The notes beneath the pieces are model-generated. The model worked only from the letters and a program-made list of their open reading frames with translations. It searched no databases and had not been told where the DNA came from. DNA of 64,000 nucleotides, taken from assembly GCA_036342255.1 (NCBI GenBank), contig JAZAUS010000002.1:62001-126000 (forward strand), written 5' to 3'. The translations under genes and the position numbers were made by a program. Shown piece after piece: positions 17,967-26,431 of this stretch. Within the stretch, counting starts at the first letter, position 1. Every line of letters starts with the position of its first letter. Source of the stretch: RUG11198 sp036342255 (GTDB lineage Bacteria > Bacillota_I > Bacilli_A > RF39 > UBA660).

Positions 17967-18527
17967 TTATTTTAGCATTAATTTTAATGCTTCTTTTACT
18001 TGGTCTTCTAGTGAATTTGATGTATCAACTTTGCTTATTACTTTTTTGATATCGCCTTGTTTATAACCTAGGCCTATTAGGACTTCTGTTAGTTCTTCAG
18101 TTAAATCTTCTTTAGCAAATAAGCCTGTATTTATAGTATTTAATTTCCCTTTTAAATCTAGAATCATCTGTTTTGCTACTTTATCTCCTATTTTAGGAAA
18201 TTTCTTTAAATAATTAATGTTTTCGTTTTCGATAGCTTCTGCTATGGAATCGATAGTTCCAGTTGCTATTATAGGCATTGCCATTTTAGGACCTAGGCCT
18301 TTAACATTTATTAGTTTTAGGAATAATTCTTTTTGATCTCTTTCTTTGAAACCATATAGAGTAAATTCTTCTTCTCTTACACAGGTGTAGATGAAGATTG
18401 TATAATCACTATTTAGTTTATATGAATATGGGTTTGGAACGTATATTAAATATCCTATATCATTATTATCTACTATTATATAATTGCTATCTATTTCGAC
18501 TACTTTTCCTTTGATGTATCCGTACAC
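17967..18527 (-). CDS. ruvA: Holliday junction branch-migration protein RuvA
   Basis: RuvA binds four-way DNA junctions and loads the RuvB motor. The 186 residues show the N-terminal OB fold (MYGYIKGKVVEID), the helix-hairpin-helix region (LINVKGLGPKMAM and LKKFPKIGDKVAKQMI), and the C-terminal three-helix domain (EELTEVLIGLGYKQGDIKKVI) that contacts RuvB. The start is a GTG that shares its first G with the ddl TAG stop, with AAGGAG eight bases before it, suggesting translational coupling. ruvB is not in this window. Confidence 0.95.
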   Translation of the reverse strand: MYGYIKGKVVEIDSNYIIVDNNDIGYLIYVPNPYSYKLNSDYTIFIYTCVREEEFTLYGFKERDQKELFLKLINVKGLGPKMAMPIIATGTIDSIAEAIENENINYLKKFPKIGDKVAKQMILDLKGKLNTINTGLFAKEDLTEELTEVLIGLGYKQGDIKKVISKVDTSNSLEDQVKEALKLMLK

Positions 18528-19681
18528 TATTTCATCTCCTTAATTGTTCTATTAGTCATTTTCTTTAAGATATCACTATCCATTGTTAGGGTCATTTGTT
18601 GTAATTTTACTTCATTATCTATTGCATCTTTTAATAATATATTTAATAATTCTTTATATGATATATTTCTAGCTTCCCACAAATGATGAGCAAAGCAGAA
18701 TGGTATGCAATTTACTTCGTTAACGTATAATTTATTTTCTTTTTTATCATATAAGAAATCTACTCTTGCTGTTCCACGCATATTTAATATTTTGAATACT
18801 GATAAACTATAAAATTCAATTTGTTTTCTTAATTTATCTGTAATTTTAGTTGGACAAGTTCTTTTAATACTTGATTCATCTGTATCCTCATATATAAATT
18901 TATCACCATAACTTCTTATTTCTTTATTTGTTGTGATTTCTTCTATTTCACTGGTAATATTACCATCTGGTGTTAATAGTACAGAACAGTCATATTCTAC
19001 AAAATCTTCTATTAATTCTTCTATTATTATTTTGGTATCTATTTTAAAACTTCTTTCTATTGTTGAATCTATTTCTTCTTTTTGTTTGATAATCTCTATA
19101 CCTATACTACTTCCTAGTGTTGCTGGTTTTAATATTAATGGATATTTTAATTCATCTATTTGTTTAAATAGTTCTTCTTTCTTATTTCGGTAAAATCTTT
19201 CACCAAACCACACAAAATTTAAAATAGGTATATCATTTGTTTTTAGTATTTGTTTTACAAAGGCTTTATCTTGACTAACAGCAGCTGAGAAAATATTACT
19301 ACCTACATATGGGATACCTATTATGTTTAAATATCCTTGTATTGTACCATCTTCTCCACCTGTACCATGCATCATTGGAAAAGCTAAATGTAATTCATTT
19401 ATTTCTTTTTTGATTAAACCATTTTTTTGAAGTATATATCGACCATTTTTATTAATTAAATTTACCTTTTTTGTATATCTTTTTAATAAATCTAGATCTT
19501 TATATGTATCAATAAACCTTAAAGCTCCTCCTGTATACCATTCTCTATCTTTTGTAATATAAATAGGTATTATTTCATATTTTTCTGTATCAATATTATC
19601 CATTGCTTGAATTGCTGTTATAACAGACATTTCGTGTTCAAGACTTTTTCCTCCAAATATTACACCAACGTTTAATTTCAT
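18527..19681 (-). CDS. ddl: D-alanine--D-alanine ligase
   Basis: An ATP-grasp enzyme making the D-Ala-D-Ala end of the peptidoglycan stem peptide. The 384 residues open with NVGVIFGGKSLEHEMSV. They continue with FPMMHGTGGEDGTIQGYLNI, GIPYVGSN, the ATP-binding KPATLGSSIGI, and RVDFLYDKKENKLYVNEVNCIP near the end. The Tyr in GIPYVGSN is the residue usually linked to D-Ala rather than D-lactate specificity, so a vancomycin-sensitive type is expected. It is coupled to ruvA by a one-base overlap, an unusual partner. Confidence 0.95.
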   Translation of the reverse strand: MKLNVGVIFGGKSLEHEMSVITAIQAMDNIDTEKYEIIPIYITKDREWYTGGALRFIDTYKDLDLLKRYTKKVNLINKNGRYILQKNGLIKKEINELHLAFPMMHGTGGEDGTIQGYLNIIGIPYVGSNIFSAAVSQDKAFVKQILKTNDIPILNFVWFGERFYRNKKEELFKQIDELKYPLILKPATLGSSIGIEIIKQKEEIDSTIERSFKIDTKIIIEELIEDFVEYDCSVLLTPDGNITSEIEEITTNKEIRSYGDKFIYEDTDESSIKRTCPTKITDKLRKQIEFYSLSVFKILNMRGTARVDFLYDKKENKLYVNEVNCIPFCFAHHLWEARNISYKELLNILLKDAIDNEVKLQQMTLTMDSDILKKMTNRTIKEMK

Positions 19682-19772
19682 AATTATACACCTTCTTTTA
19701 TTAATTATAATATATTTTGATTATTAATAAAAGTCTTATTTTTATATTTTACATTTTATTTATATAGATAAT

Positions 19773-19800
19773 AAAAAAAGGTTAAATATAACCTTTTTTT
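19773..19800 (-). terminator. Terminator of the PPP phosphatase-LysM gene
   Basis: AAAAAAAGGTTA (19773-19784) and TAACCTTTTTTT (19789-19800) form a perfect stem overlapping the stop codon region. Confidence 0.85.
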
Positions 19801-21356
19801 GTTAGTACTCTTATATTTGAACCAGTATTTGTTACACTTTCAGTGTTATGCATTTCTATTACAGCTTGTATATCTGGAACAATAACACCATCTTTATTAC
19901 TATCAATTATCTTGTTTAATTCTTCTATTGTTTTTTCAGTTGTATGATATTTTTTTGCTAATGATTTTGTATTTTCTTTAATTGGTAAGAATTCAACGAA
20001 TCTAGTTAATTCAGCATTTTTTATTTTATATGGTATTAATAATTTTTGATTTTTATAAATTAAGTTAATATTTTCAATGTTATTATATTCTGCTATATCT
20101 TCAATATTAACATTATATTTATCAGCAATTAATGTTAGATTATCATTTTCTTTTACAGTATATGTTAATTCAATTGTTGTTTCACCTGTTTTAGATTCAT
20201 TGTCATCTATATTAAGAACTAATTCATTTGTTACTTCTTCTGATTCTGTTTCTTGACTTTTATGTTCATTATAAATAGTTCTTCCAATATTAAATAGTTC
20301 AATTGTTACTATAATTGCCATTATTCCTAAAACTGCATCTCTATTGTTTAATACATATTTTGCTCCATTAATCATTTTATCTTTTATATGGACAGTTCCT
20401 TCTTTAATATATAATGTTATTTCATCAATTTTGTCATTAATACTATTTTGTTCATGTCTTATTATATTGTCATTGATTGCCTTATCATTTTTATAATTAT
20501 CATTTAATCTAAATATGTAATAATCTTCCATAAAGTATTTATCTCTTTTTTTACCATTTTTGTCATAAGTGTTTATTAATATATTTTTATCTTTAAAATT
20601 TAATTCCACTAATGGTACTCTAAGATCAAATGAATCTACTTGAGCATAATATGCACATCCACCATCTATATTTAAGGCTTTATCATAACTACTGTATTCA
20701 AATCCTAAACCATTATCTGTAATAGGTGTATGTCCTATGATAGTGAAATAATCTTTGATACCTATTCTTTCATCAGATTTTAGATCTTTATCACGTGTCC
20801 ATAACATTTTAAATACCTCTCTATAATTATAGTCACTTTTGAAAGCATCTATTAATACTTTTATATCAGTTGTTTTAATATCACGTGGTGGTCTTGCATG
20901 GGTTAAAATTACCCCTTTATCATCAAACATTTCTCCTTCTATTGTTTCGTATAGAGGTAAATTATATATAAAATCTACTATTTCTTCTTGTTCTTTTTTT
21001 GGTAAAGCGTCAAATTGTTTTGCTGTTACTTGACCGCCGTTATTTCCATAGAACCAATTACATTTTTTAGGCCATTCATTTCCTTTTTTAGCTACTAATG
21101 CTTCAAGCATATTTAATTCATGGTTTCCTGCTAGCATTTTTACTGTAATATTTCCTTTTTGGCCTTTGCTTCTTTTCATAACATCTCGTAATATATACAT
21201 TGAGTCTGGTCCTCTATCAATAACGTCTCCATTTATATATAATACAATTTCTTCATTACTTTTAGAAGCTAATTCTTCTAACTCATTTATTATTGAGTCA
21301 TATGGTTCTCTTATACCGTGCAAATCACTTACAACAAATATTCTTTTGTTTTTCAT
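19782..21356 (-). CDS. PPP-family metallophosphatase fused through a TM helix to LysM
   Basis: 524 residues from ATG 21356; AAGGGGG lies eight bases upstream, which the longer start at 21395 lacks. Residues 1-265 are a PPP-type metallophosphoesterase: DLHG 11-14, GDVIDRG 43-49, GNHE 77-80, THARP 152-156, GHTP 208-211, the complete two-metal site. Such enzymes dephosphorylate Ser/Thr-phosphoproteins or cleave Ap4A-like nucleotides. A helix at ~341-358 crosses the membrane, and a LysM domain (YTVKENDNLTLIADKYNVN, ~398-443) plus a second weaker LysM-like stretch follow. The LysM would bind peptidoglycan outside while the phosphatase stays inside. I know no standard family with this layout. It is transcribed alone from a strong promoter. 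Confidence 0.88.
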   Translation of the reverse strand: MKNKRIFVVSDLHGIREPYDSIINELEELASKSNEEIVLYINGDVIDRGPDSMYILRDVMKRSKGQKGNITVKMLAGNHELNMLEALVAKKGNEWPKKCNWFYGNNGGQVTAKQFDALPKKEQEEIVDFIYNLPLYETIEGEMFDDKGVILTHARPPRDIKTTDIKVLIDAFKSDYNYREVFKMLWTRDKDLKSDERIGIKDYFTIIGHTPITDNGLGFEYSSYDKALNIDGGCAYYAQVDSFDLRVPLVELNFKDKNILINTYDKNGKKRDKYFMEDYYIFRLNDNYKNDKAINDNIIRHEQNSINDKIDEITLYIKEGTVHIKDKMINGAKYVLNNRDAVLGIMAIIVTIELFNIGRTIYNEHKSQETESEEVTNELVLNIDDNESKTGETTIELTYTVKENDNLTLIADKYNVNIEDIAEYNNIENINLIYKNQKLLIPYKIKNAELTRFVEFLPIKENTKSLAKKYHTTEKTIEELNKIIDSNKDGVIVPDIQAVIEMHNTESVTNTGSNIRVLTKKGYI

Positions 21357-21385
21357 TCTGAAAACCCCCTTTTCGAATGGCATAT

Positions 21386-21414
21386 ATATTAACACATTGT
21401 TATTTATTTGTCAA
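21386..21414 (-). promoter_or_regulatory. Sigma-A promoter of the phosphatase-LysM gene
   Basis: TTGACA (21414-21409), 17-base spacer, TAATAT (21391-21386) with a TG-extended -10. Confidence 0.8.
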
Positions 21415-21437
21415 GTATTATTATAAATAAGAAAAAA

Positions 21438-21456
21438 ACTACTTTATTAAAGTAGT
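21438..21456 (-). terminator. Terminator of rplU-prp-rpmA
   Basis: ACTACTTT (21438-21445) and AAAGTAGT (21449-21456), with A7 before it on the plus strand giving a T run in the direction of transcription. Confidence 0.7.
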
Positions 21457-21465
21457 CTTTTATTA

Positions 21466-21756
21466 TTATCTTTCTTCATAAACACTTGCTTTTGTTCTAT
21501 CTTTACCTAAGTGCTCATATTTTACGTATCCGCTAATTTTTGCAAATAAGGTATCATCTTTTCCACGTCCTACATTAGTTCCTGGATGAATTTTTGTACC
21601 TCTTTGACGATAAATAATTGAACCTGCTGTTACATATTCACCATCACTTGCTTTAGCACCTAATCTTCTACCAGCAGAATCTCTACCATTTGATGTAGAA
21701 GATTGTCCTTTTTTATGGGCAAAAGTTTGTATATTAAATTCTATAAATTTAAACAT
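21466..21756 (-). CDS. rpmA: 50S ribosomal protein L27 (with cleavable N-terminal extension)
   Basis: The 96 residues contain the L27 body (HKKGQSSTSNGRDSAGRRLGAK, then GSIIYRQRGTKIHPG). In front is the Firmicutes-specific leader FNIQTFA, which must be removed by the Prp protease before HKKG so that the L27 tail can reach the peptidyl transferase centre. The protease gene is the next one upstream, 12 bases away. The leader is longer and less canonical than the usual LxLQFFA form. Confidence 0.96.
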   Translation of the reverse strand: MFKFIEFNIQTFAHKKGQSSTSNGRDSAGRRLGAKASDGEYVTAGSIIYRQRGTKIHPGTNVGRGKDDTLFAKISGYVKYEHLGKDRTKASVYEER

Positions 21757-21768
21757 TATTATTCCTCC

Positions 21769-22071
21769 TTACTTTATTTTTATATTTTTAGGATATTGTT
21801 TTTCTATGCTTTTAAGACAATTATACATGTTTTCTAATAACTTATTTGTAATTTTATCTTCTTTTATTACTTCTATTATATAGTTATTATTGTTATTTGT
21901 TACTTTTATGCTATCTTCATTAATTAAATAAATAGCATTTATAGTACATAACATGGTGCTACTAACTGCAGCACAGACTATATCTTTACCATAGATATCA
22001 TAATTAGCATGATCTTTAAAAGTTATTTTTGTATATTTGTCATCTTTTTTATTTATTTCAATCCTAATCAT
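21769..22071 (-). CDS. prp: Ribosomal-processing cysteine protease Prp
   Basis: This is the 100-residue cysteine protease (YsxB family) that trims L27. The catalytic His is in FKDHANYDIYGKD and the Cys in IVCAAVSSTM, with the normal spacing of about 12 residues. The Gly that usually precedes the His (GHA) is Asp here. The gene lies between rplU and rpmA as in other Firmicutes. Confidence 0.9.
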   Translation of the reverse strand: MIRIEINKKDDKYTKITFKDHANYDIYGKDIVCAAVSSTMLCTINAIYLINEDSIKVTNNNNNYIIEVIKEDKITNKLLENMYNCLKSIEKQYPKNIKIK

Positions 22072-22081
22072 AACTAGTCAC

Positions 22082-22381
22082 CTATTTAATTTTTGTAATT
22101 TCAACTTTAGTATATGGTTGACGATGACCTTGTTTTTTTCTAGTGGTAGTTTTCTTTTGTTTGTAAGTAAAAATAGTTATTTTTTTACCTTTACCATTTT
22201 TAACTACTTTTCCTTCAACACTAACACCTTTTAAATAAGGATTACCTACAACACCATTTGCCATAAGTACTTTATCGAAAACAACTTTTTCTCCTTCGTT
22301 TACGTCTAATTTTTCAATATAGATTTCACTACCAACAGAAACATTATATTGTTTTCCTCCTGTTTCGATAATAGCATTCAT
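22082..22381 (-). CDS. rplU: 50S ribosomal protein L21
   Basis: A 99-residue protein of normal length. Marks: IIETGGKQYNVSVG at the start, EGEKVVFDKVLM, and the basic end KKTTTRKKQGHRQPYTKVEI that binds 23S rRNA. It is first in rplU-prp-rpmA and is preceded by the L21 leader. AAGGAGG sits before the ATG. Confidence 0.97.
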   Translation of the reverse strand: MNAIIETGGKQYNVSVGSEIYIEKLDVNEGEKVVFDKVLMANGVVGNPYLKGVSVEGKVVKNGKGKKITIFTYKQKKTTTRKKQGHRQPYTKVEITKIK

Positions 22382-22391
22382 TTAATTACCT

Positions 22392-22490
22392 CCTTATAAT
22401 ATATTTGAATTAAGACTCGCCTTTGAGGTGGATATAATCTCTTAATACCTTTTCAGTGCGGTTGAGTAAACAACTCGAGGTCTTTAAAGC
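22392..22490 (-). ncRNA. L21 leader (cis-regulatory RNA of rplU)
   Basis: The untranslated region before rplU carries conserved L21-leader pieces in order: AAAGACCTCGAGTTG, CAACCGCACTGAAAAGGT, CCACCTCAAAGGCGAGT, then the ribosome site. This RNA element is known upstream of rplU in Firmicutes and is thought to bind L21 for feedback control. Confidence 0.82.
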
Positions 22491-22496
22491 ATATAA

Positions 22497-22525
22497 ATTT
22501 TAACATAAAATATTATTATAGTCAA
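22497..22525 (-). promoter_or_regulatory. Sigma-A promoter of rplU-prp-rpmA
   Basis: TTGACT (22525-22520), 17-base spacer, TAAAAT (22502-22497) with TGT extension. It places the transcript start at the 5' end of the L21 leader. Confidence 0.8.
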
Positions 22526-22552
22526 ATAATATTTGATTATTTTTTTATAAAC

Positions 22553-23389
22553 TTACTTCTTTTTTCTTAATATATGAGCTTTTTTTACGTTATATCCTAA
22601 CATTGCTACAGTCATTTGACCTACTCCTCCAGGAACGGGAGTTATAAATTTTACTTTATCTATAACTCCATTATAGTCTACATCACCACATAATTTATTA
22701 TCGATTCTATTAATACCTACATCTATAATAACAGCATCATCTTTAACCATATCTCTAGTAATAAAATTTGGCTTGCCTACGGCTGCTATTAAAATATCAG
22801 CATTTTTAGTAATATTAGCTAAGTTTTTTGTATGAGAATGACATATAGTAACAGTAGCATTATAGTTAGTTAATAAGTTAGATACTGGTTTTCCTACTAA
22901 ATGACTTCTTCCTACTACTACAACATTAGCTCCATCTATATTTATATCATAATATTTTAATATTTCAATGATACCTAGTGGTGTACATGGAATAAGACAA
23001 TCTTTATTATGAATTAGTCTTCCAGCATTTAAATCAGTTAAGCCATCAACATCTTTATTAGGATCAATTCTATTCTGAATAATGTTGCTGTCTAAGTGTT
23101 TAGGTAGTGGCATTTGTACAAGGATACCATCTATATCATTATCTAGATTTAATTTATCAATTAAATCTAATACTTCATCTTGTGATACATTAGCATCAAA
23201 TTTATATTGCTTAAAATTAAATCCTAGTTCTTTAGCCATCTTCTCTTTTTGTCTTATATATACTTTACTTGCTTCATCATCACCAACACTTATAACAGCA
23301 AGACCTAATGATTCGTCAATATCTTTTAATTCTTCTTTTACATTATCTAGAATACTTTTTCTAACTATTTTTCCATCTAATATATTCAT
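22553..23389 (-). CDS. folD: Methylenetetrahydrofolate dehydrogenase/cyclohydrolase FolD
   Basis: This bifunctional enzyme interconverts 5,10-methylene-, methenyl- and 10-formyl-THF. The 278 residues are of usual length. Visible marks: SVGDDEASKVYIRQKEKMAKELG (with catalytic Lys), DGILVQMPLPKHL, PCTPLGIIEIL, VVVGRSHLVGKPVSNLL for NADP, DVGINRI, and TPVPGGVGQMTVAML. It is downstream of the Nudix gene by 25 bases and follows the valS transcript, so a shared operon is possible. Confidence 0.96.
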   Translation of the reverse strand: MNILDGKIVRKSILDNVKEELKDIDESLGLAVISVGDDEASKVYIRQKEKMAKELGFNFKQYKFDANVSQDEVLDLIDKLNLDNDIDGILVQMPLPKHLDSNIIQNRIDPNKDVDGLTDLNAGRLIHNKDCLIPCTPLGIIEILKYYDINIDGANVVVVGRSHLVGKPVSNLLTNYNATVTICHSHTKNLANITKNADILIAAVGKPNFITRDMVKDDAVIIDVGINRIDNKLCGDVDYNGVIDKVKFITPVPGGVGQMTVAMLGYNVKKAHILRKKK

Positions 23390-23414
23390 AATTACACCTC
23401 TTTCTATATAAGAT

Positions 23415-23891
23415 TTATTTATTATTATCTTTAATTAAATTATTAACTAAATGATTAGAATTACTTGTACCCTCTATTATTTTTTCTACACCAAAAGGAT
23501 ATATTTTATAATTATTAAGATTATTTATATCTACCCATTCAAAAGTACACCAATCTCCTTCTAATCCTTTAAATTTAGTTTCTTTAATGTCATCTTTATA
23601 AATACCTTTATAGATAATATTTATTTGTTGATTATTATGCCCTTCTGTCACAAATTCTTCACTTAGAGCTAAGAAAGAATAGTCTATATTATCCCAACCA
23701 ATTTCTTCTTTTATTTCTCGTTTAATAGTATCTATACTTTCTTCTAATTCTTCAATTCTTCCACCTGGTAATAGATAGAAGTCTCTACCTTCTACAGTAA
23801 AGAGTAATACTTTTTTTAAGTCTTTGTCATATATTACAGCTGAAGCACGAGCATTAAATCTATAATTATCTCTTATAAAATCTATATTCAT
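23415..23891 (-). CDS. Nudix hydrolase
   Basis: The 158-residue protein has the complete Nudix box: GGRIEELEESIDTIKREI followed by KEEIGW, with the REXXEE glutamates that bind Mg. The family hydrolyses nucleoside diphosphates linked to another group. A tryptophan-rich end (GDWCTFEWVDINNLNNY) is common in MutT-like members, but the substrate is not known. It lies eight bases downstream of valS and probably is co-transcribed. Confidence 0.88.
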   Translation of the reverse strand: MNIDFIRDNYRFNARASAVIYDKDLKKVLLFTVEGRDFYLLPGGRIEELEESIDTIKREIKEEIGWDNIDYSFLALSEEFVTEGHNNQQINIIYKGIYKDDIKETKFKGLEGDWCTFEWVDINNLNNYKIYPFGVEKIIEGTSNSNHLVNNLIKDNNK

Positions 23892-23899
23892 ATATACCC

Positions 23900-26431
23900 C
23901 TATTTAGTTAATTCTTCATATTTTTCTCGTTCTTTAGCTAAAGCTTTTTTCTCCATCTCTACTATTTTAGCAGGAGCTTTATTTAAATAATTCTCATTAG
24001 ATAATAATTTTTCTCTTCTTTTAATAGACATCTCTAAAACCTTTATTTGCTTCTCTTTTAATAGTTTATCAGCTTTTGTTTCTACTTGTTCAAAGAAGAT
24101 AGTAGCTTTAACTCTTGATGAGAATACTTTATAAGCTTTCATACCTAAAGGCTCTTTAACTATATTATCTTTTATCTTTAATAATTTAACTATTCTATCA
24201 TTATCATCACTAGTATCAAAGAATACTTTTAATTCTTTAGTCATATTATTCTCAGCCTTAATATTTCTAAAGTTTTTAACGAATTCTATTTCATCATCTA
24301 CTATTCTCTCTTCAGTCTCAAATATATATTTTTTGCTATATCTAGGATATTTAGCTATCATTATATCCTCAGTTTCTTTTACTGGTAACATAGAATATAT
24401 CTCATCTGTTACATAAGGCATAAATGGCTGTAATAGTTTTAAGATACCTGTTAATACATAACATAATGTAGATTTAGTACTAATAGTATCTGTTGAATAT
24501 TTAGCCATCTCTATATAATTATCACAAAAATAATTCCAAGTAAATTCATATATAGATGCTCCAGCATTATTAAATTGATATTTATCCATAAACTTCTTAG
24601 TTTCATGAAGACACTTCTCAAACTTAGTTAATATCCATTTATCTTCTGGTTTTAATCCTTTTAAATCTATTTCTTTTAAGTCTTCTATATTTGTTAAAAC
24701 AAATCTAGAAGCATTCCAGATTTTATTAATAAAATTCCAAGTAGATTTAATTTTTTCTTCATCAAAACGCATATCAGTACCTGGGGCAACATCTGTTGCC
24801 AAATAATATCTTAAGGCATCTGCTCCATATTTTTCTACCATATCAAATGGATCTATTCCATTACCTAAAGATTTTGAGAATTTTCTTCCTAATTTATCAC
24901 GAATTAATCCATGGATTAAACAATCTTTAAATGGTCTTTTACCTAATAGTTTTTCTCCTTGGAAAGTCATTCTATTAACCCAAAAAGGTATAATGTCATA
25001 GCCAGTTACTAAACATTGATTTGGATAATATTTATCTAATAGTTTAGTTTTATCTGGCCAACCTAGAGTAGCGAATGGCCATAAAGCACTAGAAAACCAA
25101 GTATCTAAAACGTCTTCATCTTGTATCCAGCCTTTACCCTTAGGTGCTTCCATTCCAACATATACTTCATCATCTTTATACCAAGCAGGTATTCTATGTC
25201 CCCACCATAATTGTCTAGATATACACCAATCATATGTAATCTCCATCCAGTGATTCATTGTCTTCTCATATCTAGTTGGTACAAAATTAACTTTCTCATC
25301 TTTTTTCTTCTGTGTATCTAGTACATGATCAGCAAGAGGCCTCATCTTAACAAACCATTGTTTCTTAACCATAGGTTCTACCATAACACCAGTTCTTTCA
25401 CTATGTCCTACTTCATGTACTAATGGTTCTACCTCAAGTAATAAATCTTGTTTCTTTAAATCTTTAAGTGTCTCCTCACGACACTTTTCACGAGTCATTC
25501 CTTGATATTTTTTAGGAACATTATCATTCATAGTAGCATCATCATTCATGATAACTATTCTCTCTAGATTATGACGAGCACCTACTTCAAAGTCATTAGG
25601 ATCATGAGCTGGTGTTATTTTAACTACACCTGTACCTTTTTCCATATCAGCATGTTCATCTGTAATAACTGGTATAGGTTTATTTATAAGTGGTAAAATA
25701 ACATTTTTACCTACATATTTTTTATATCTTTCATCATTTTCATTAACAGCAACAGCAGTATCTCCAAATAAAGTTTCAGGTCTAGTAGTAGCTACATCTA
25801 AGTATTCATCACTATCTTCTAATTTATATTTAATATGATAGAAGGCGCTTTGTTCTTCTGAATAGATAACTTCTTCATTAGATAAAGCTGTCTGGGCTAC
25901 TGGATCCCAGTTAATTATCTTCTCTCCACGATAAATTAATCCTTCATTATAAAAGTCTACAAATACTTTTCTGACAGCTTTAGATAATCCTTCATCTAGA
26001 GTAAATCTTTCTTTAGAATAATCTAGTGCTATACCCATTTTAGCCCATTGTTTTCTAATTATATCTCCATGTTCATGAGTCCAATCCCAACAAGATTCTA
26101 AAAATTTATCTCTTCCATATTCATATTTATCTATACCATTATCTTTTAATCTTTTTACTACTTTCGCTTCTGTTGCAATTGCTGCATGGTCCATTCCAGG
26201 AAGCCATAATGTATCATAGCCTTCCATCTTTTTATAACGTATAATTATATCTTGTAGTGTTACATCCCATGCATGCCCTAAATGTAGTACACCCGTTACA
26301 TTAGGAGGAGGTAAAACTATACAATAAGGTTCTTTATCAGAATTCTCATCACATTTAAAATAATCTTTTTCTAACCATTTATCATATTTATTATCTTCTA
26401 CTTTTTTATGATTATATTTTTTATCTAGCAT
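23900..26431 (-). CDS. valS: Valyl-tRNA synthetase, bacterial type
   Basis: A class I aminoacyl-tRNA synthetase charging tRNA-Val, 843 residues from ATG 26431 (AAAGGAT before it; an earlier in-frame ATG at 26440 lacks spacing). Marks: PPPNVTGVLHLGHAWD (HIGH variant HLGH), editing domain ATTRPETLFGD and AHDPNDFE, KFSKSLGNGIDP (KMSKS), the tRNA-binding helical part, and a C-terminal coiled coil from about residue 780. It overlaps the end of the preceding, clearly different ValRS gene by 11 bases, so both come from the same T-box transcript. Confidence 0.95.
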   Translation of the reverse strand: MLDKKYNHKKVEDNKYDKWLEKDYFKCDENSDKEPYCIVLPPPNVTGVLHLGHAWDVTLQDIIIRYKKMEGYDTLWLPGMDHAAIATEAKVVKRLKDNGIDKYEYGRDKFLESCWDWTHEHGDIIRKQWAKMGIALDYSKERFTLDEGLSKAVRKVFVDFYNEGLIYRGEKIINWDPVAQTALSNEEVIYSEEQSAFYHIKYKLEDSDEYLDVATTRPETLFGDTAVAVNENDERYKKYVGKNVILPLINKPIPVITDEHADMEKGTGVVKITPAHDPNDFEVGARHNLERIVIMNDDATMNDNVPKKYQGMTREKCREETLKDLKKQDLLLEVEPLVHEVGHSERTGVMVEPMVKKQWFVKMRPLADHVLDTQKKKDEKVNFVPTRYEKTMNHWMEITYDWCISRQLWWGHRIPAWYKDDEVYVGMEAPKGKGWIQDEDVLDTWFSSALWPFATLGWPDKTKLLDKYYPNQCLVTGYDIIPFWVNRMTFQGEKLLGKRPFKDCLIHGLIRDKLGRKFSKSLGNGIDPFDMVEKYGADALRYYLATDVAPGTDMRFDEEKIKSTWNFINKIWNASRFVLTNIEDLKEIDLKGLKPEDKWILTKFEKCLHETKKFMDKYQFNNAGASIYEFTWNYFCDNYIEMAKYSTDTISTKSTLCYVLTGILKLLQPFMPYVTDEIYSMLPVKETEDIMIAKYPRYSKKYIFETEERIVDDEIEFVKNFRNIKAENNMTKELKVFFDTSDDNDRIVKLLKIKDNIVKEPLGMKAYKVFSSRVKATIFFEQVETKADKLLKEKQIKVLEMSIKRREKLLSNENYLNKAPAKIVEMEKKALAKEREKYEELTK

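Noticed and set aside
22503..22552. Strong folD terminator
   Set aside because: AAATATTATT and AATAATATTT can pair, but no good T run follows and the region is used by the rplU promoter, so I did not list it.
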